From the NCBI GenBank assembly GCA_033065855.1, contig JAVXUO010002817.1, positions 124,001-188,000 of the forward strand: 64,000 nt of DNA. The letters run 5' to 3'. The translations under genes and the position numbers were made by a program. Below are positions 36,518 to 49,260 of the stretch, in pieces. The number at the start of each line of letters is the position of its first letter. The stretch's first letter is position 1. The DNA is from Escallonia rubra. Its lineage: Eukaryota; Streptophyta; Magnoliopsida; Escalloniales; Escalloniaceae. Under the pieces are notes generated by a model. It was not told the origin of the DNA and searched no databases. It was given only the letters and a program-made list of their open reading frames with translations.

Positions 36518-39500
36518 TAGGGATGGCAATAGGGCGGGTCGGATGTGGATCTTCTAACATACGTACCCGCCCTGCTAATCATTGAATTTTGCCCCGCCCC
36601 GCACCGGGTTATGTATTTAAAATACCATAACCGATCCTATGTGGATTTAGGAACCCCGAACCCGCCTCGTTCCGCCCCGCCCTCGCTGTAGCACGCCAAA
36701 TTGGTTTTGCAAATATTTCACTCTCTTTAAACATGTATTATTGTTACACCAAAACTTGCACCTGTGTCACAAAAAATAAACTATACACATCATATTAATG
36801 TCTAAAAATCCTAAAGAAGACATTGATAAGTTACAACATAGTTCAAAATAAATTACAACATAGTTCAAATTAATGTTCAAATAGACTACACAATAGTTGA
36901 CAGTTCAAATATATTACACCACATTAACGTTCAATCACTTGGAAGCAGCAAATAGGATTATAAGTGCAGCAAGTAACAAATATGAATATAAAAGAAAGCT
37001 CGTTCAGTTGGTCCGCATTCCAACTCCAAATACAACTGCAGTCACTGTTCACTGAAAAAATACTAGGAAAAAATGACTTTAAATAAATGGATACAAAAAA
37101 GTAAAATTAAATTGAAATACAATTTACATAAGGAATCATACATCTGTAACACATGAGTTGTCATCGTCATTGTCATCATTAATCGTTGCATATCCCTTGT
37201 GTGCTAGATTAGATACACCTACAACACCATAGTACAAATTTACAAGTACACGTGAAAATTCAAAGTATTGTCAAATTTAACTCCATGAATAAAATAATAG
37301 AATGAGTTTACCTTTCATTTCAGCAGCCCACAACCAGTCTTGAGCACGCATTAACGTTTCTAGTGTCTTTGGATGATGCTTATTCCGGTGAGGACTCACT
37401 AACCTACCATTTGTGCTAAAACGCCTCCAATGCGACTATAGATATGAGAATAGCAAGAATATCCTTAGCCATCAGCTGTAATGTTGGGTATTTCAATCCA
37501 TTAGTCCTCCACCACGCCAAAATATCAAAGTCCAAAAACCTAGGCAACACATCATCATCGAGATAATGATCCAACTCAGATTTCACTATAGTCTTTCTCT
37601 TCTTCTTGACATGTTCATCGAAACCTTTAAAAGAATCTAGACATCCCACCTCAACACGCTCTTGCGAGCGAACAGATGAACCAATACGAGTATCATGATC
37701 ACTAGCCTCTCTATTTTGGTACTCACGAAGAAGTCTATAACAAAGTGATGACACCTTTTTAGTTTCTCCCGCTTCTCCCGACCCGTAAATCTGACTATAA
37801 TAATACTGAATCAACTCCATTTTGTACCTAGGATCCAACACTACAGCAACCGCCATGATTCCATGAATATCCAACCAATATTTATTGAACTTCTTAAGCA
37901 TTTGCTCAGCCATACTTCTAATCACCGCACTTGAGCTCATGAGCCACTCACCTAACACCATTTTAATCTCACAAATTTTAGGAAAAAACAAGTTAGCAGT
38001 AGGATACTTTGTGCCTGAAAACATCTATGTTGTTTCATAAAACAACTCAACTTGTCACATATCTCTCTTGCAAAAGTCCACTCTTCTTCACTTGGGCAAG
38101 TTTTATATTGAGACTCCCGTTGGTACAAGCGAAAAAAAACATCTTTATACACAAATGCAGTTTCAAGCATCAAAAAAGTTGAGTTTCATCTTGTAGGGCA
38201 ATCAAGTGCCAACTTTTTGGTGCTTGAAATACGCAATTGACAAGCAGTCTCTTCAAATTTCTCATCTATCTTTGGCGTTGCCCTCCAAAAAGCCACTCTC
38301 TCTAACTTTTTCAATTCCCTCCTTTTCACAGTTAACCCATCTTTAACAATCAAATTCAACACATGTGCCATACAGCGCATATGAATCAATTCACCAAACA
38401 ACAATAGAGAATTAGAATCCAACTTAAGCAACATGTCATCAATCATCGCATCATTCGTACTACAATTGTCAACCGTAATTGTACATAATTTTCTATCAAT
38501 GTTCCAATCAAGCAATGTTTGAGACAAAGCATCACAAATAACTTCACTAGTGTGTGGACATGGCAAATATAAGAACCTAAAAAGGATAAAGTTAACAATT
38601 ATTATGCGAAAGTAGGAAAATAATTAGATTGTAAAATACCAAAATTGCAAAAAAGTAAAGCATACCTCAAAATGCGAATTTGAAGAATGAACTGTTCATC
38701 GATAAAATGTCCTGTGACAGCCATTAAACCCTTCTTTTGATTACCAGAAGTCCACAAATCAGTAGTGACAACAATCCTACTTCTTATCCCCTCCAACAGC
38801 TTCATCACTTGCTCCCTCTCATGTTCATAGATTTTTATAATGTCGATCTTCACTGTGTTCCGGGTTGGTATCTTAAACAATGGCTGAAGTGCAGACGAAT
38901 ACCTCTTGAACACCATGTGGTCAACAATAGATAACGGGTATTCATGCAAAATTATCATGTTTCCAAGTTCTCTCCTGGCAAAATCTTGATCATCAAAGGT
39001 ATAATTACCTAGTTCGGGCTTAGCATTTGCTTTACCCATTATCCCAGTCAAGAGTTTCTATCTAACATCCGGTTGCCTTAGACGTTTACATATGTCTAAG
39101 TGCATACGCAGGTGAGTACTCTTATTTTTTGGGTTTGCCCCAAGGGTTTTCCCACAGTGAATACATGTTGTTGTCACGTTTACTCCATTTTTTTTCCTTT
39201 CAAAGTGTGTCTACACACTACGTTTCAAGTTCTCGTTGTTTAACTCATCAGGGCCACTGTCAAGGTCAACTGGTTCAGAACCAGAGACTCCCATGCTTGC
39301 ATTTGGTGTTGATGGCTAAGAAGTTTGATCCTTTAATGTAGCTCTAGGGGTTTGCACCGGAGATGATGCAATGGGAGAAGATGTAATTTCATTGGAAGAC
39401 ATGATTTTATCTAAATATTCATTTAAACAAAAAAGAATGATTTTCAAGAAAATCAAAAGAATAATACCTACTCCGAAATAATACCAAATTCAAGTTACAG

Positions 39501-40837
39501 AAATGATAAGAGATGATACAACCAAGTAAGCTATGATACTACAAAATGATACTACAAAACATGTCCCAAAAATATACATTCTGGTATCTGCATCTAGAAA
39601 ACCAAGAAGACCAAGAAAACTATTTACATATCATCTGCATTAAAAATCAAGAAAACCAATGTATATTTTTAATGCATATGATATGTTTTCCCCTAAATGC
39701 TGCTAGTTAATGGTGTTACAAAGTACTATGTTTAGTTTCTTCTTCTTTCTTTTATGTGCTTATAATTTGTTTTAGGGCTTTTATTCACCTTGCATTACCC
39801 TGATTTTTCTTTCGTTTGGTTATGAATAGAGATACGAAAGCACGTTGGTTCCTAGAATATTTTTGGCGAAACAAGAACTAATATGTTCCTAGAATCATGA
39901 AATGCTTTCATGTGATTGGCAGTCTTCCATATGCACTGGATGATAGAACTAAAAAAATCCCTTGTTGATATCTTAACAGTCACAATCATAGTAGCAACCC
40001 AAGAACAAAAGACAGCCTATCCACTAATCCACATGCTTGTGTGCTAGTGCACTGTGGTTTTGACCCATTTGGCCATCTAAGGGGTCCATGATTTGGACAT
40101 CATTTTCTCGTTCTCAGATCTTCCTAACACTCCATTAAGATATGACCTTATGCTTTCTTAGGAAATCATGACTGCTTATTAAGAGCTACAAAAGCAAAAC
40201 TCTAGAAAGTTATTGGCAGTGAAGCACCAAGTTGGGCTGACCAACAAAAACAAAGGCAACATCAAGAAGAAGGTAGGTTCATCCACCGGACTCACATCAG
40301 GAAGGGTTTATCAAACGGCATCACGTGGATCAAGAACAAATCCCAAAAGAAGAAACCAGAAAAAAGCTCAAAAGACAGCACTTTTCGACAGTGCAATACT
40401 TGAACCCTATAATCAGTGCAATCGAAACAAAATCGGCAAAAATACTTCTAATCAGTGCAATTGAAACAAAATCGGCAAAAAATTCATGCTCAGTTACAGT
40501 GAGGGAGAGAGACTTACTAATGCAGGTGAGGGAAGACGGAGGAAGGCCAACGAATGTAGGTCGTTCGCCAGTGATGAAGCGTTCGCCAGATGGAGGTGGT
40601 TCGCCGGCGATAGAGCTAATGCCGGAAAGACTGCACACTGAAATTTCCAAAAGTCCCAAATCAAAACCCTAATAATCCTAGATTTCCACCAAAGTATACA
40701 GGACGATAAAAATACTTAGCTAGAGAGGGAAATTGGGGTCGTACGGTGGAGAGTGGCCGTGCGCCGTGCGTGCGGTACTACGATGGAGAGGCAGATAGTG
40801 GAGAGCCGAGGGTTAGAAGGCACATATTAGGGTTTGC

Positions 40838-40876
<39 letters not shown>

Positions 40877-41099
40877 GATGGACGGCTAAGATCAATTAAA
40901 GTATTAGGGTAATTATACCGGGGCGGGTCGCGGGGCAGATTAGGGTAAATACTGAATACCATACCCGATCCTAACCCACTGCAGGTTTTAAAAAAAATAC
41001 CATACCCGCCCCACGCCCCGGTCAAAGTCAACACAACCCGCTCCTATCAGGGCGGGGCGGGGTGGAGATTCGCGGGTTCGGATATTTTTGCCATCCCTA
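36518..41099 (-). mobile_element. 4.6-kb hAT element with decayed transposase
   Basis: The inverted ends are TAGGGATGGCAAT and TTGCCATCCCTA, with a perfect 8-bp duplication TATTCACC at 36510-36517 and 41100-41107. GC-rich subterminal repeats match the 1.2-kb element at 32605. The transposase gene lies on the minus strand. The last 1.7 kb (39403-41099) is non-coding and includes a short (AT)n at 40841-40870. Confidence 0.93.
37136..39402 (-). pseudogene. BED-type hAT transposase, multiple stops and frameshifts
   Basis: Reading leftwards from ATG 39402: a BED zinc finger (CIHCGK ... THLRMHLDIC), the hAT core (RRELGNMIILHEYPLSIVDH; TTDLWTSGNQKKG; TVDNCSTNDAMID; MRCMAHVLNLIVKDGL), a DCPTR motif and the C-terminal hAT dimerisation region (YPTLQLMAKDILAI and a degraded continuation). 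Introns at 38665-38577 and about 37311-37220 have GT-AG borders; a last short exon ends at 37136. In-frame stops occur in the Ser/Pro-rich N-terminus, directly before THFERKK, after QPDVR and after DCPTR. The frame shifts near 38030 and near 37425. RICESLEEPER/DAYSLEEPER-like relatives are full length without these breaks. This copy is inactive. Confidence 0.9.
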
Positions 41100-41140
41100 T
41101 ATTCACCTCCCTCTAGGTGTATTTAGGGACCTACATATAT

Positions 41141-43186
41141 TACATTCAATGATAAAAGTATAGGACCAAAAGTTCGGATATATTAAGTGTATCGTAGAAA
41201 TTCATCTCACAAACATGAAAATCTTACAAAAACTTGACAAATAGGTATTCCTTATTAGTAGAAGTGTAACTTTTTCTAACGAGTCTTACCATTTTCAGTT
41301 TTTTGCTTCTTAAAAAACGTCTATGAAGTAAAAGTAATCTATAGAAGAAAGAAATTGTAATGAGTTTTAAAAAAAAGAGAGAAATTCATTAGTGAAGAGA
41401 GAAATTCTTTGGAATTCGTGAAGTAACTTACTGGGGGGAAGGTACACTATAGAGAGAGTTGCCAGAAACGTCTGTTGCGTTTTTCATAATGAGAAAGATG
41501 GCTAAACCGTTCTTTATGTGATAAAGACCACGAGTTATACGAACAACGTTTTTAGTGTATGATTGAAAACAAAACAAAAATAAAAAAGAAACTAGTCAAA
41601 GAGGAAACTTGTCTATGTGTGTGTTTATGTCTTTTTTCGAATGGAGAAATGGTTTGGAACAAGCCAAAAAGGAATAGGGATAGAGAAAGAACCCAATGGA
41701 ATAGAAGGATTAGCATTATTTCCACGGCTACTAAAAATCAAGGCATACTAAGACATGTATTCTAGATATTAAAAATCTACATGTGCTAAATAATTATTCC
41801 ATGAAGAAAAGGACTCAATAGAGCAAGTGATGTTTGATAACCCCCTGAGGTTTTAATAGAGCAAGCGATGGCCAAATTACAAATAACCTCCTGAGGTTTG
41901 TAACTTAGTCTCACTTAAGAGCCTGAGGTTTTAATTGTAACATGTGAGCCCTTGTGATTGACAAAAGTGTTGCATAAGTACCCAATGTGTCACCACGTGA
42001 CTTTTTTAAGGGTAGAGTAGGAATGGCATAAGAAAGAGGAATTTTTAACACAAGAATAGAAAATTTTTATGATTTTAAAATATTTTTTCTTGTTAGTTCA
42101 CTGTTCTTGGACTTGATTTCTGTCCACCACCCACTTCTAGCCTTTTAGCCCCGTCGTCTAACTAAGCCATTCTTGACATGGTAGTCGTCCTCGACCAATT
42201 GACCGTTGAAAAGCAACATATTTATTAGAAAATACATGTCAAGATTGCCTAGTTTAAACCATAACCATCACAACCACAACATGCCTCCACCATTGGTATT
42301 ATATCTCCAGTAAAGCAAACTACCCCCAAATCTCATGCTCCTCCTCCAAGCCATCATGAACCATAAATCATGTGCCACATCTTAAATAAATCAGTTACTT
42401 AAATTAGCAATCGCAATCTCAGTGAAAACACTATGAATACCCATTTATAATTAAGCAACAATGATTCGAATCGAGCATTATAATTGCACTAGATTTGATT
42501 GAAATATCAACTATTGTGAATGCTTAATCTCAAGACGACTACAACTCACAGGATTGAGATAAAAGTGAAATAGGGGTTAGAGAGTATTAGCATCTCTCTA
42601 GTTCACATGATTCCTTTCCAGAGCTATTGTTCTTGAAAACATCTTATCGAATCATCACCGAAATCTATGGAAATAGGGGTTTCGACAGTAGATACTACTT
42701 TATGTCCGTTTCATCAAGAGGTTAGGACATCATCTTTTTACATTGTCCTTAAATATTGGACAAGGTGTTTATTGTTTTGCGACTAACCTTTTCTTCAATG
42801 GATGTCCTGAAGAGATTATAAAGAGATGTAGAGATTGAGAACTTTATGCTTTAAACATCAAAGATTAATTTAAATAAACAGTTCAATGGAGGACTTTTTG
42901 AAATTACTTTAAATTGCAAAAAACATCATTTTCCCCACTGCAAATATCCATCTTTTAGATTTCATTCCAAATTTGCCCCTTAAAAAATTCACGTGTTGGC
43001 TCCAATTAGAGCACTTATGTTAATCTCGTAGCTTTTATGTGTTCCAATTGAAATCTCAAGTGAGACCATGTTACAAACCTTAGGGGTTATTTGAAATTCA
43101 CACTTTACTAATAACAAAACTTGAACTTCCATCACAAGAGTATCATTTCCTAACAAACATTCCTCTCTTGTCAGACTCAAGCAAGG
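41141..43186. other. Intergenic DNA, no gene seen
   Basis: It is AT-rich. Arms at 41874-41949 and 43031-43098 are diverged inverted copies (AAATAACC...GGTTTGTAAC..GTCTCACTT), so a decayed inverted-repeat transposon of about 1.2 kb may fill most of it. No open frame of note is present. Confidence 0.45.
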
Positions 43187-45583
43187 TGTAGACACTATTT
43201 TTGTAGTCCTTTTTATTTATATATATAATTATTGGCTTTATTGATAGTTAAGATTTATTACTATGGGTGTAGACCTAATAGTATATTAAAATTAATTTAT
43301 TTAGTTAAGTCCAATTGTTAATCCAGTCCAATCTAGTAGTCCAGTCCAGTCCAATTCATTGAGTCAAGTCCAGTTAGTTAGGTTTAACCCAGTCCAGTTA
43401 AGAGATCGTGATTGGTTAGATAATCTAGGATTATCTTGTGATTTATCCTCCATGCATGTGATTAATCCTCGATTTATATGAAACCTGGAGATAATTCCCG
43501 AATCTGATTCATCCAAACTATATTTTTAGAGACAATTACCAAATTAGGGGCAGATAATTGTAGGTCCATAAATACACCTAGAGATGGGGGAGGGGGGATG
43601 AATAGGTGTCCACAGATCTAAGTAGGAATTTAAAATTTTAACTCATAAGATAATATTGCTATCAAAACACAAAGATTTATACTGGTTCGGCCCCACCTGC
43701 CTACGTCCAGTCCCCGAGCACTCCACACAATGGAGACCTACTCGAGCCTTCCACCAACCAGCTAGCTTCAGGTGCTAGCTCAAACCTCAGTACAGTTTCA
43801 AAACCACTTCAAGGTTTCCAATCGTTACAAGTGAAATGAAGATACAACTGAAATACAATTCACCTCCTCAAAGAGTAGATATTACATTGAAAACAAATAA
43901 GTTAAGCTTTTTTAGGTGGGAAGATCTGAGTCTTAAAGAACTTAACCAAAAAGCTTGTTTGACAAGATCTCAAACACATAACTCACTCAAAGGATTGTAT
44001 AGAGATGTATAAATACGTTGAGAGAGTTTTTAGAGAGAGATTAGAGAGATTTTTCAGAGATCAGAAAAATTGGTAATAAAATCTATAAGGCTCCCTTTTA
44101 TACTTGAGAGGATATGACCGTTGGAAAGCATTTAAAGGGATAAGACATAGAATATTTTAAAAGAAATAATTTGAATGAATTTTTAAAATCGTTCAGAGGA
44201 ATTTCATTCAAGAAAGATTAAAGTTACCTCTGAAGAATACGATCGAATGAATACCAGATTCATTCGGATGGAATTGAAGAGTGGAAGTAACTTTGAGCCA
44301 GTAAAAGATTCAATCGAATGAAAACTATATCCTTCGAGTAAAAACTATTACCTTCGAATGAAAACCATAACTTTGGAATGAAAATGCAATCTTTCGAATG
44401 AAAAACTCTTTTAGATAAAAAAGATGTTTCTGATGGAATCGGTCGAATGTTAAAGATATATTTCAAATGAAAGCCCTTCTTTCAATCCAAAAATGAAGTC
44501 TGAAGGATTCAATCGAATGAAAGACACAATGCTTCTCGGTTTTGGCTCTTTTGATTTTCTGTTTAATCTTTAAGAAAACTTAGCTTAGAATGATTACAAA
44601 GAAAAAGAGACAGTAGTCTAAGTCCAAGGTCTTCATCTAATGAGATATCCACACTTTGATATTTCCTAAAAGTATGCTTAATAATACAGTTAGATTAGTA
44701 ACCGAATAGTAATCTTGGAATCATCAAAATAAAGAATTTAGACCCGTAGCTCAACAATAATGTCCCAAAATTAAAAAAAAAAAATTGGGTGAACTGGCTG
44801 ATTCGTCGAAAAACCGACAGATTCTTTGACCAATTGGCCGGTGCATTGACTTTTTCAAGTTTCAAATTTTCATCAAATATTCAGTTCACCCAGACCTCTA
44901 TAAATGGGGTCTTTGGGCTATATTTTCAGGGACAAGCTTTTTCTCACTAGAACTTTTATACCATTTCTCTCTTAGAAGTGGTAGATCATCTCTAAGAAAA
45001 ATTTAGCACTTTACATTCGTTTTGATATTCTTAAGCCTCTTGCATTGAGGATCCGTCTCGAAGCGTTCTCAAGTCTTCTAGGCAAGCGCATTCGAGAGGT
45101 ACATTTTATTGCTTTTCTAGGCTAGTTATAATGTGATAATTTAGAATAATTCCCTTTTCCCGCGATCTCATTTCTATTACATAAAACTCAAAAAGAGTCT
45201 TTTCATTTCATATAGTTTGAGTCTAAGACCGAAGTGTTGGTCACCTCTCGTAGGATCAGAGTTGAACTACGATGGTTTTAATTCTGGTTGTTCCGACCGG
45301 ATACCTAGGCCATTCGACCCCTGATGTCGAGTTCAAGCCAGTAATCTAGAAATAAACTTAGAGTTAGTTTTATTGCATATGTACATGTTATGTGTTTTAA
45401 AGGCCAAAAATCAATAAAATGAAGTAGAGACCGAAAGGGTGTGGCCGGTGCCTAACACCTTCCCGTTTTATAACTTAGTCCCCGAACTCATTTATCTGTT
45501 TTTGATAGATTAGTAGTCTTTTGGACATTTTAAAAGTCATTTTCGGGTTTTTTTTAAATTTTATTTTATTTATATAAATAAGA
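43187..45583 (+). mobile_element. Tat/Ogre-like LTR, interrupted
   Basis: It starts TGTAGACACTATTTTTGTAG. The 3' part contains GGTGCCTAACACCTTCCC and CCCCGAACTCATTT, then TGGTAACTCC, resembling the end of Tat/Ogre LTRs and their TGGCGACTCC primer site. A solo LTR of another family is inserted at 43559-44756. No coding part follows. The 3' boundary is approximate. Confidence 0.5.
43559..44756 (-). mobile_element. Solo LTR, second copy, inverted
   Basis: Read on the minus strand it starts TGTTGAGCTACGGGTCTA and ends GGACCTACA, matching the LTR at 35249. The 5-bp duplication ATAAT is at 43554-43558 and 44757-44761. It is 1198 bp long and lies inside the Tat/Ogre-like LTR, so it is the younger insertion. 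Confidence 0.9.
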
Positions 45584-48500
45584 TGGTAACTCCATAAAAA
45601 TTCCTTTTCGGGGGATTTTTCGATACAGTTCGCTACACAAGGCTTTCTTACAAAAGCAAACTTGCAGAGACAAGCCTTTTTTGGATTCGGAAGCATGAAG
45701 CACTTTGAGAAAAACAAGCTTTTCACCCGCAGTAAAGTAGAGTTTAACACTTCCCCTATCCAAAACCTTAGTAGAATTGTGATTCCCTACAAGCAATGTC
45801 TGCCCCTTGACGATTTCTGCATAGTCCTTGAACTGTGGTTTGTCGTTGCACACATTAACAATAGAGCCAAAACCATACCACCAGTCAAAAGCTTTAGTTA
45901 CCGTCGCATATGTTGCTCACTAATCATGCAAACTTGCATCTTGTAATTCACGAAAACGATTTCATTGGCATCTTTTTTTTTGTTGCCCCGTTTGTATTAT
46001 GGAAGTTTCTAGCATCTTCGATCTTCTACCTTTCATTTTATCCAAAATCTCGCTTGAGATGTCTATTTTTTCCTCAAATTTATAACATGTATTATATTTC
46101 TTCTTGTTATTACTAATGGATTTCCCATAGCTGCCGAAGTTATTGCTTTCAGCGAATTTCCTCTTGTTTCCCAGATAATTATTCTATAAAGTTTTCATAT
46201 TCACGAACTTCACTTTGGAGTTAGCATACATTCAGAGAATGTCATGAAGACGAGTTTTCTATCCAATTTACAAGTGCTTCAAAATTTTCTCTATAGTGAA
46301 ATCTCCTTTGTTATATGTAGAAGTTTCTTTCAATAATTATTCTAATTCGGGACAATTTGGAAATGATAGCCCTCACACGCCTTGGTTTGAAAAACCTTAA
46401 GATCTTTAACTTCGGAAACAAAGATTTTGTAACTGAAGGACTTGATCCATCACATATTCATTGTCATTAAAAAAAACTCGTAGTACTTAAGACTAAGGAA
46501 CTTATCTACACCATGCTACTCATAATTGTATTTGTTTTCGAGAACCTTTCAAATTTTATTTGAAGATTTGATTGTTGCGACAAGTCATAGACATGATAGA
46601 CTTGTTTGAACTTCTCCCTCTGCAAACCAGATCATGCTCTTCACGTTGTTTTTATGCTATTTTGATATGGCCAAAGTTCTTTGACTCTGGAAGAGGCTAC
46701 AAGTTTTGGTCCAGAACATACGAGATCTTTAATGCACTTCATAAGAACATCATCTTGTCTTGCCAACGTGTGGAATTTTTCCTGTTGAACATGTTCAGTC
46801 TAGAGTCATGATTCATCATCAGTGAAGTTGATATTCTTGATTCTTCTCCCGTTGTATATATATTTTTAATATAGTAGCAGAATGAGAGAACAAACATCAA
46901 CAATATAAATTTGAGGCACATAAAAATACACTTCCTTCACGGCTATACTTGCCCCAATTTGTGAAGAGTTTAGTAACAGGTTCAGGTTAATCACCTTTAA
47001 GATATAACAAATCCCCTAATCTATTGATATCAATTATGAAGATTTCTTACGATATTGCTCTACGAAATCGTGTTGTAAACTGAGGAATGAAATAGAATGA
47101 GAGAAAATCAGAATTAGAACTAAATTAGGCAATATTAAATTTGCAATCGATAGCTACCAAGCAGGCCTTTATGGTTGGTTTATGCTTAACTCGAATGAGG
47201 TAGCCAATGCGAATCCTGCCTAAGCAAAAGCCATCAGACTCGACTTTCAAGGCAATCTTGCAAACGGTTATACAAGGAAGACTGCCGTTACAACTTTGTT
47301 AGCATTTGAATTGTGGAGATTGCAAGATGGCTCTAACTAACAATCAATCTAAACATAAAAAGGTCATCATTTGTCTAGATCCACTGCCATTGTGGACCTC
47401 ATCAAGTCAACTGAGATAAACTCTCGCATATATAGCCCGCTAACTAATAATTGATTGTAGGGAACTAATGACCGACCGAAGGAAACCAAGATTGAGAATG
47501 TGTACGGAGTGATCAATGGATGTGCCAACATTCTCGCCAAACATGGTGGCCTCGGCACCTCCTATCACTTATTTACTTTATATTGCCTATAGACTGTAGG
47601 CAATATAAAGTTACTTAACGGACTTGGAGTTGACAGAAGCTAACATAATCACCTAATTGGATAAATTGACAAGTCAATACAAATCAAAGTTCATTGACTA
47701 AACTGAAATTTGTGTTATAGTACAACGGTCAACCAATATATTAACCTCTTTTTTTTTTCAAATATTAGTCCATGTTCTTCTCAATCCTTCAACGTTGTCT
47801 TTGTATTATGGCATGTTACCATTTTAGTCCCTCATGTATTTCCTTATTAAATTGAGGGCTAAATTGGTCATTTTATGCCTTTAACGCGAAAATGGCTCAT
47901 GCCATGCACGTGACACCCTTCACTGCTGGATCTGCCACAACAGCTGTCGCTTCTGTGCCATCACTGCTGCACAGCCCTTCCCCCTACAATCCCACCCTAC
48001 CATCATTGTTTACACACCTATCACCCACATATATCTCTCAACCATCACCATCTAACACCACCACCCCCTCCCTCCCTCAAATCTCACCATCTAACACCAC
48101 CACCCATGACCCATGACCCTGCCCCATACCCATCACCCTCTCCCCTGCCCAATCGTTACCATCTAACACCACCACCCATAACACCGCCTCCACACCCATC
48201 ACCCCTCGCTCTCCAAACCTGCACGATCTAACACCACTACCAATCACACTGCCTCCATAACCATCGACACCAACACCTATCACACTCCCTCCACACCCAT
48301 CAACCCCCTTCCTTTTCCAACTGTCACCATCAACATCGCCAAATCTATTCGCCAACACTAGCACGACCAATCTACCGCTGCCAACAGTAGCACCAACAAT
48401 CCACTGCTGCTATCACAGTACACATCAAATCAAAAAAGAAATGAAAAGGAAATAGACGATTAAAAAAATGAATAGAGGAAGAAGTGGGGCAGTGGTGAAG

Positions 48501-49255
48501 TGGTGTGGTGGTGGAGCAGACAAGTGGTGATTGACAATGCTTGTGGTGAGGCAATGATGACAGATTCAGCAGCTTCACGATCTGGATTTCATGGTGTGGC
48601 AGCGTCGTCAGTGAGGTTTGAAAAGTGGAAGGGGTATTGGTTGTGGTGGTGGTGGAGTGATGGTGGTAGCAATGGTAGGGGGCTGATGGTGTTGTTTAGC
48701 GCAACTGTGGTGTGGTGGTGGGCATTGGTGGTGGTGGTAGAATGGTGGTGGCCTCGGGGTGGTGGCTGCGAGGATGGAGAAGAGAGGGTAAGGGGGGAAG
48801 CAAAAGAGAGAGAAAGGGAAGGGAGAGATGTGGATGGTTTTAAGGCGGTTGTAATTGATCAAAATATCTCCAATTTTATAATAGAAATGCTAACGAAGGG
48901 ACTAAATCGATGATGAGCATAGTACAAAGATTCGTTTCAAATATTTGAAAATACATGAGGTGAAACAAAAAAAGGGCAAAATATGAGGGAGAAAAATAAA
49001 AATAACCCAAAATATTCATCTTCATTGTAATAATAATAGTGACGAAATGATGTAACACACGATTTAACTTTAGCGAGATAAAAACGTTCTAGACTCTTTT
49101 GTCTCCTTAGTCTGCAAGGCACTAAGGACCTCTAGTTTTCTCTCTGTACAATTGCGATCGTCTCATCCTACCTCGTGTGCTCCTGCGTCCGCGCCCGTAA
49201 CCCCGCCCAGTGATGCAAGCTGGTTTCCCCACTGCAGAGCATGACGCTCTACATG
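45584..49255. other. Intergenic DNA with CACC/GGTG-rich blocks
   Basis: No gene is recognised between 45.6 and 47.9 kb. From 47900 to 48370 the plus strand is rich in CACCA/CATCA; from 48480 to 48780 it is rich in GGTGG, the opposite strand bias. The last 150 bases before 49256 are probably the 5' part of the LINE-like sequence that resumes at 59217. Confidence 0.4.
47575..47611. repeat. Perfect 15-bp-arm hairpin
   Basis: Arms ACTTTATATTGCCTA and TAGGCAATATAAAGT are perfect reverse complements around a 7-base loop. It is the densest local foldback in this gene-free stretch. No terminator or miRNA context is evident. Confidence 0.8.
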
Positions 49256-49260
49256 GAAAC

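Larger units (their letters stand above)
35249..41135 (+). mobile_element. Solo LTR (about 1.3 kb) split by a hAT element
   Basis: It starts TGTTGACCTATGGGTCTA and ends ACCTACA, TG...CA, with the 5-bp duplication TATAT at 35244-35248 and 41136-41140. No internal retrotransposon region is present, so it is a solo LTR left by recombination. The LTR body is 35249-36517 plus 41108-41135, the rest being the hAT and its duplicated 8 bases. A second copy of the family lies inverted at 43559-44756. A segment with GACTGGACGTAGGCAGG and GCCGAACCAGTATAAA resembles the R/U5 zone of copia LTRs, so a Ty1/copia origin is likely but unproved. Confidence 0.88.

Noticed and set aside
46100-46920. Possible degraded LRR or NBS gene
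   Set aside because: A few LxxLxxLxF-like peptides occur, but stops are frequent and no repeat register could be kept.
48500-48913. 137-codon plus-strand frame rich in Trp, Gly and Val
   Set aside because: It is low-complexity GGTGG sequence without domain or codon bias.
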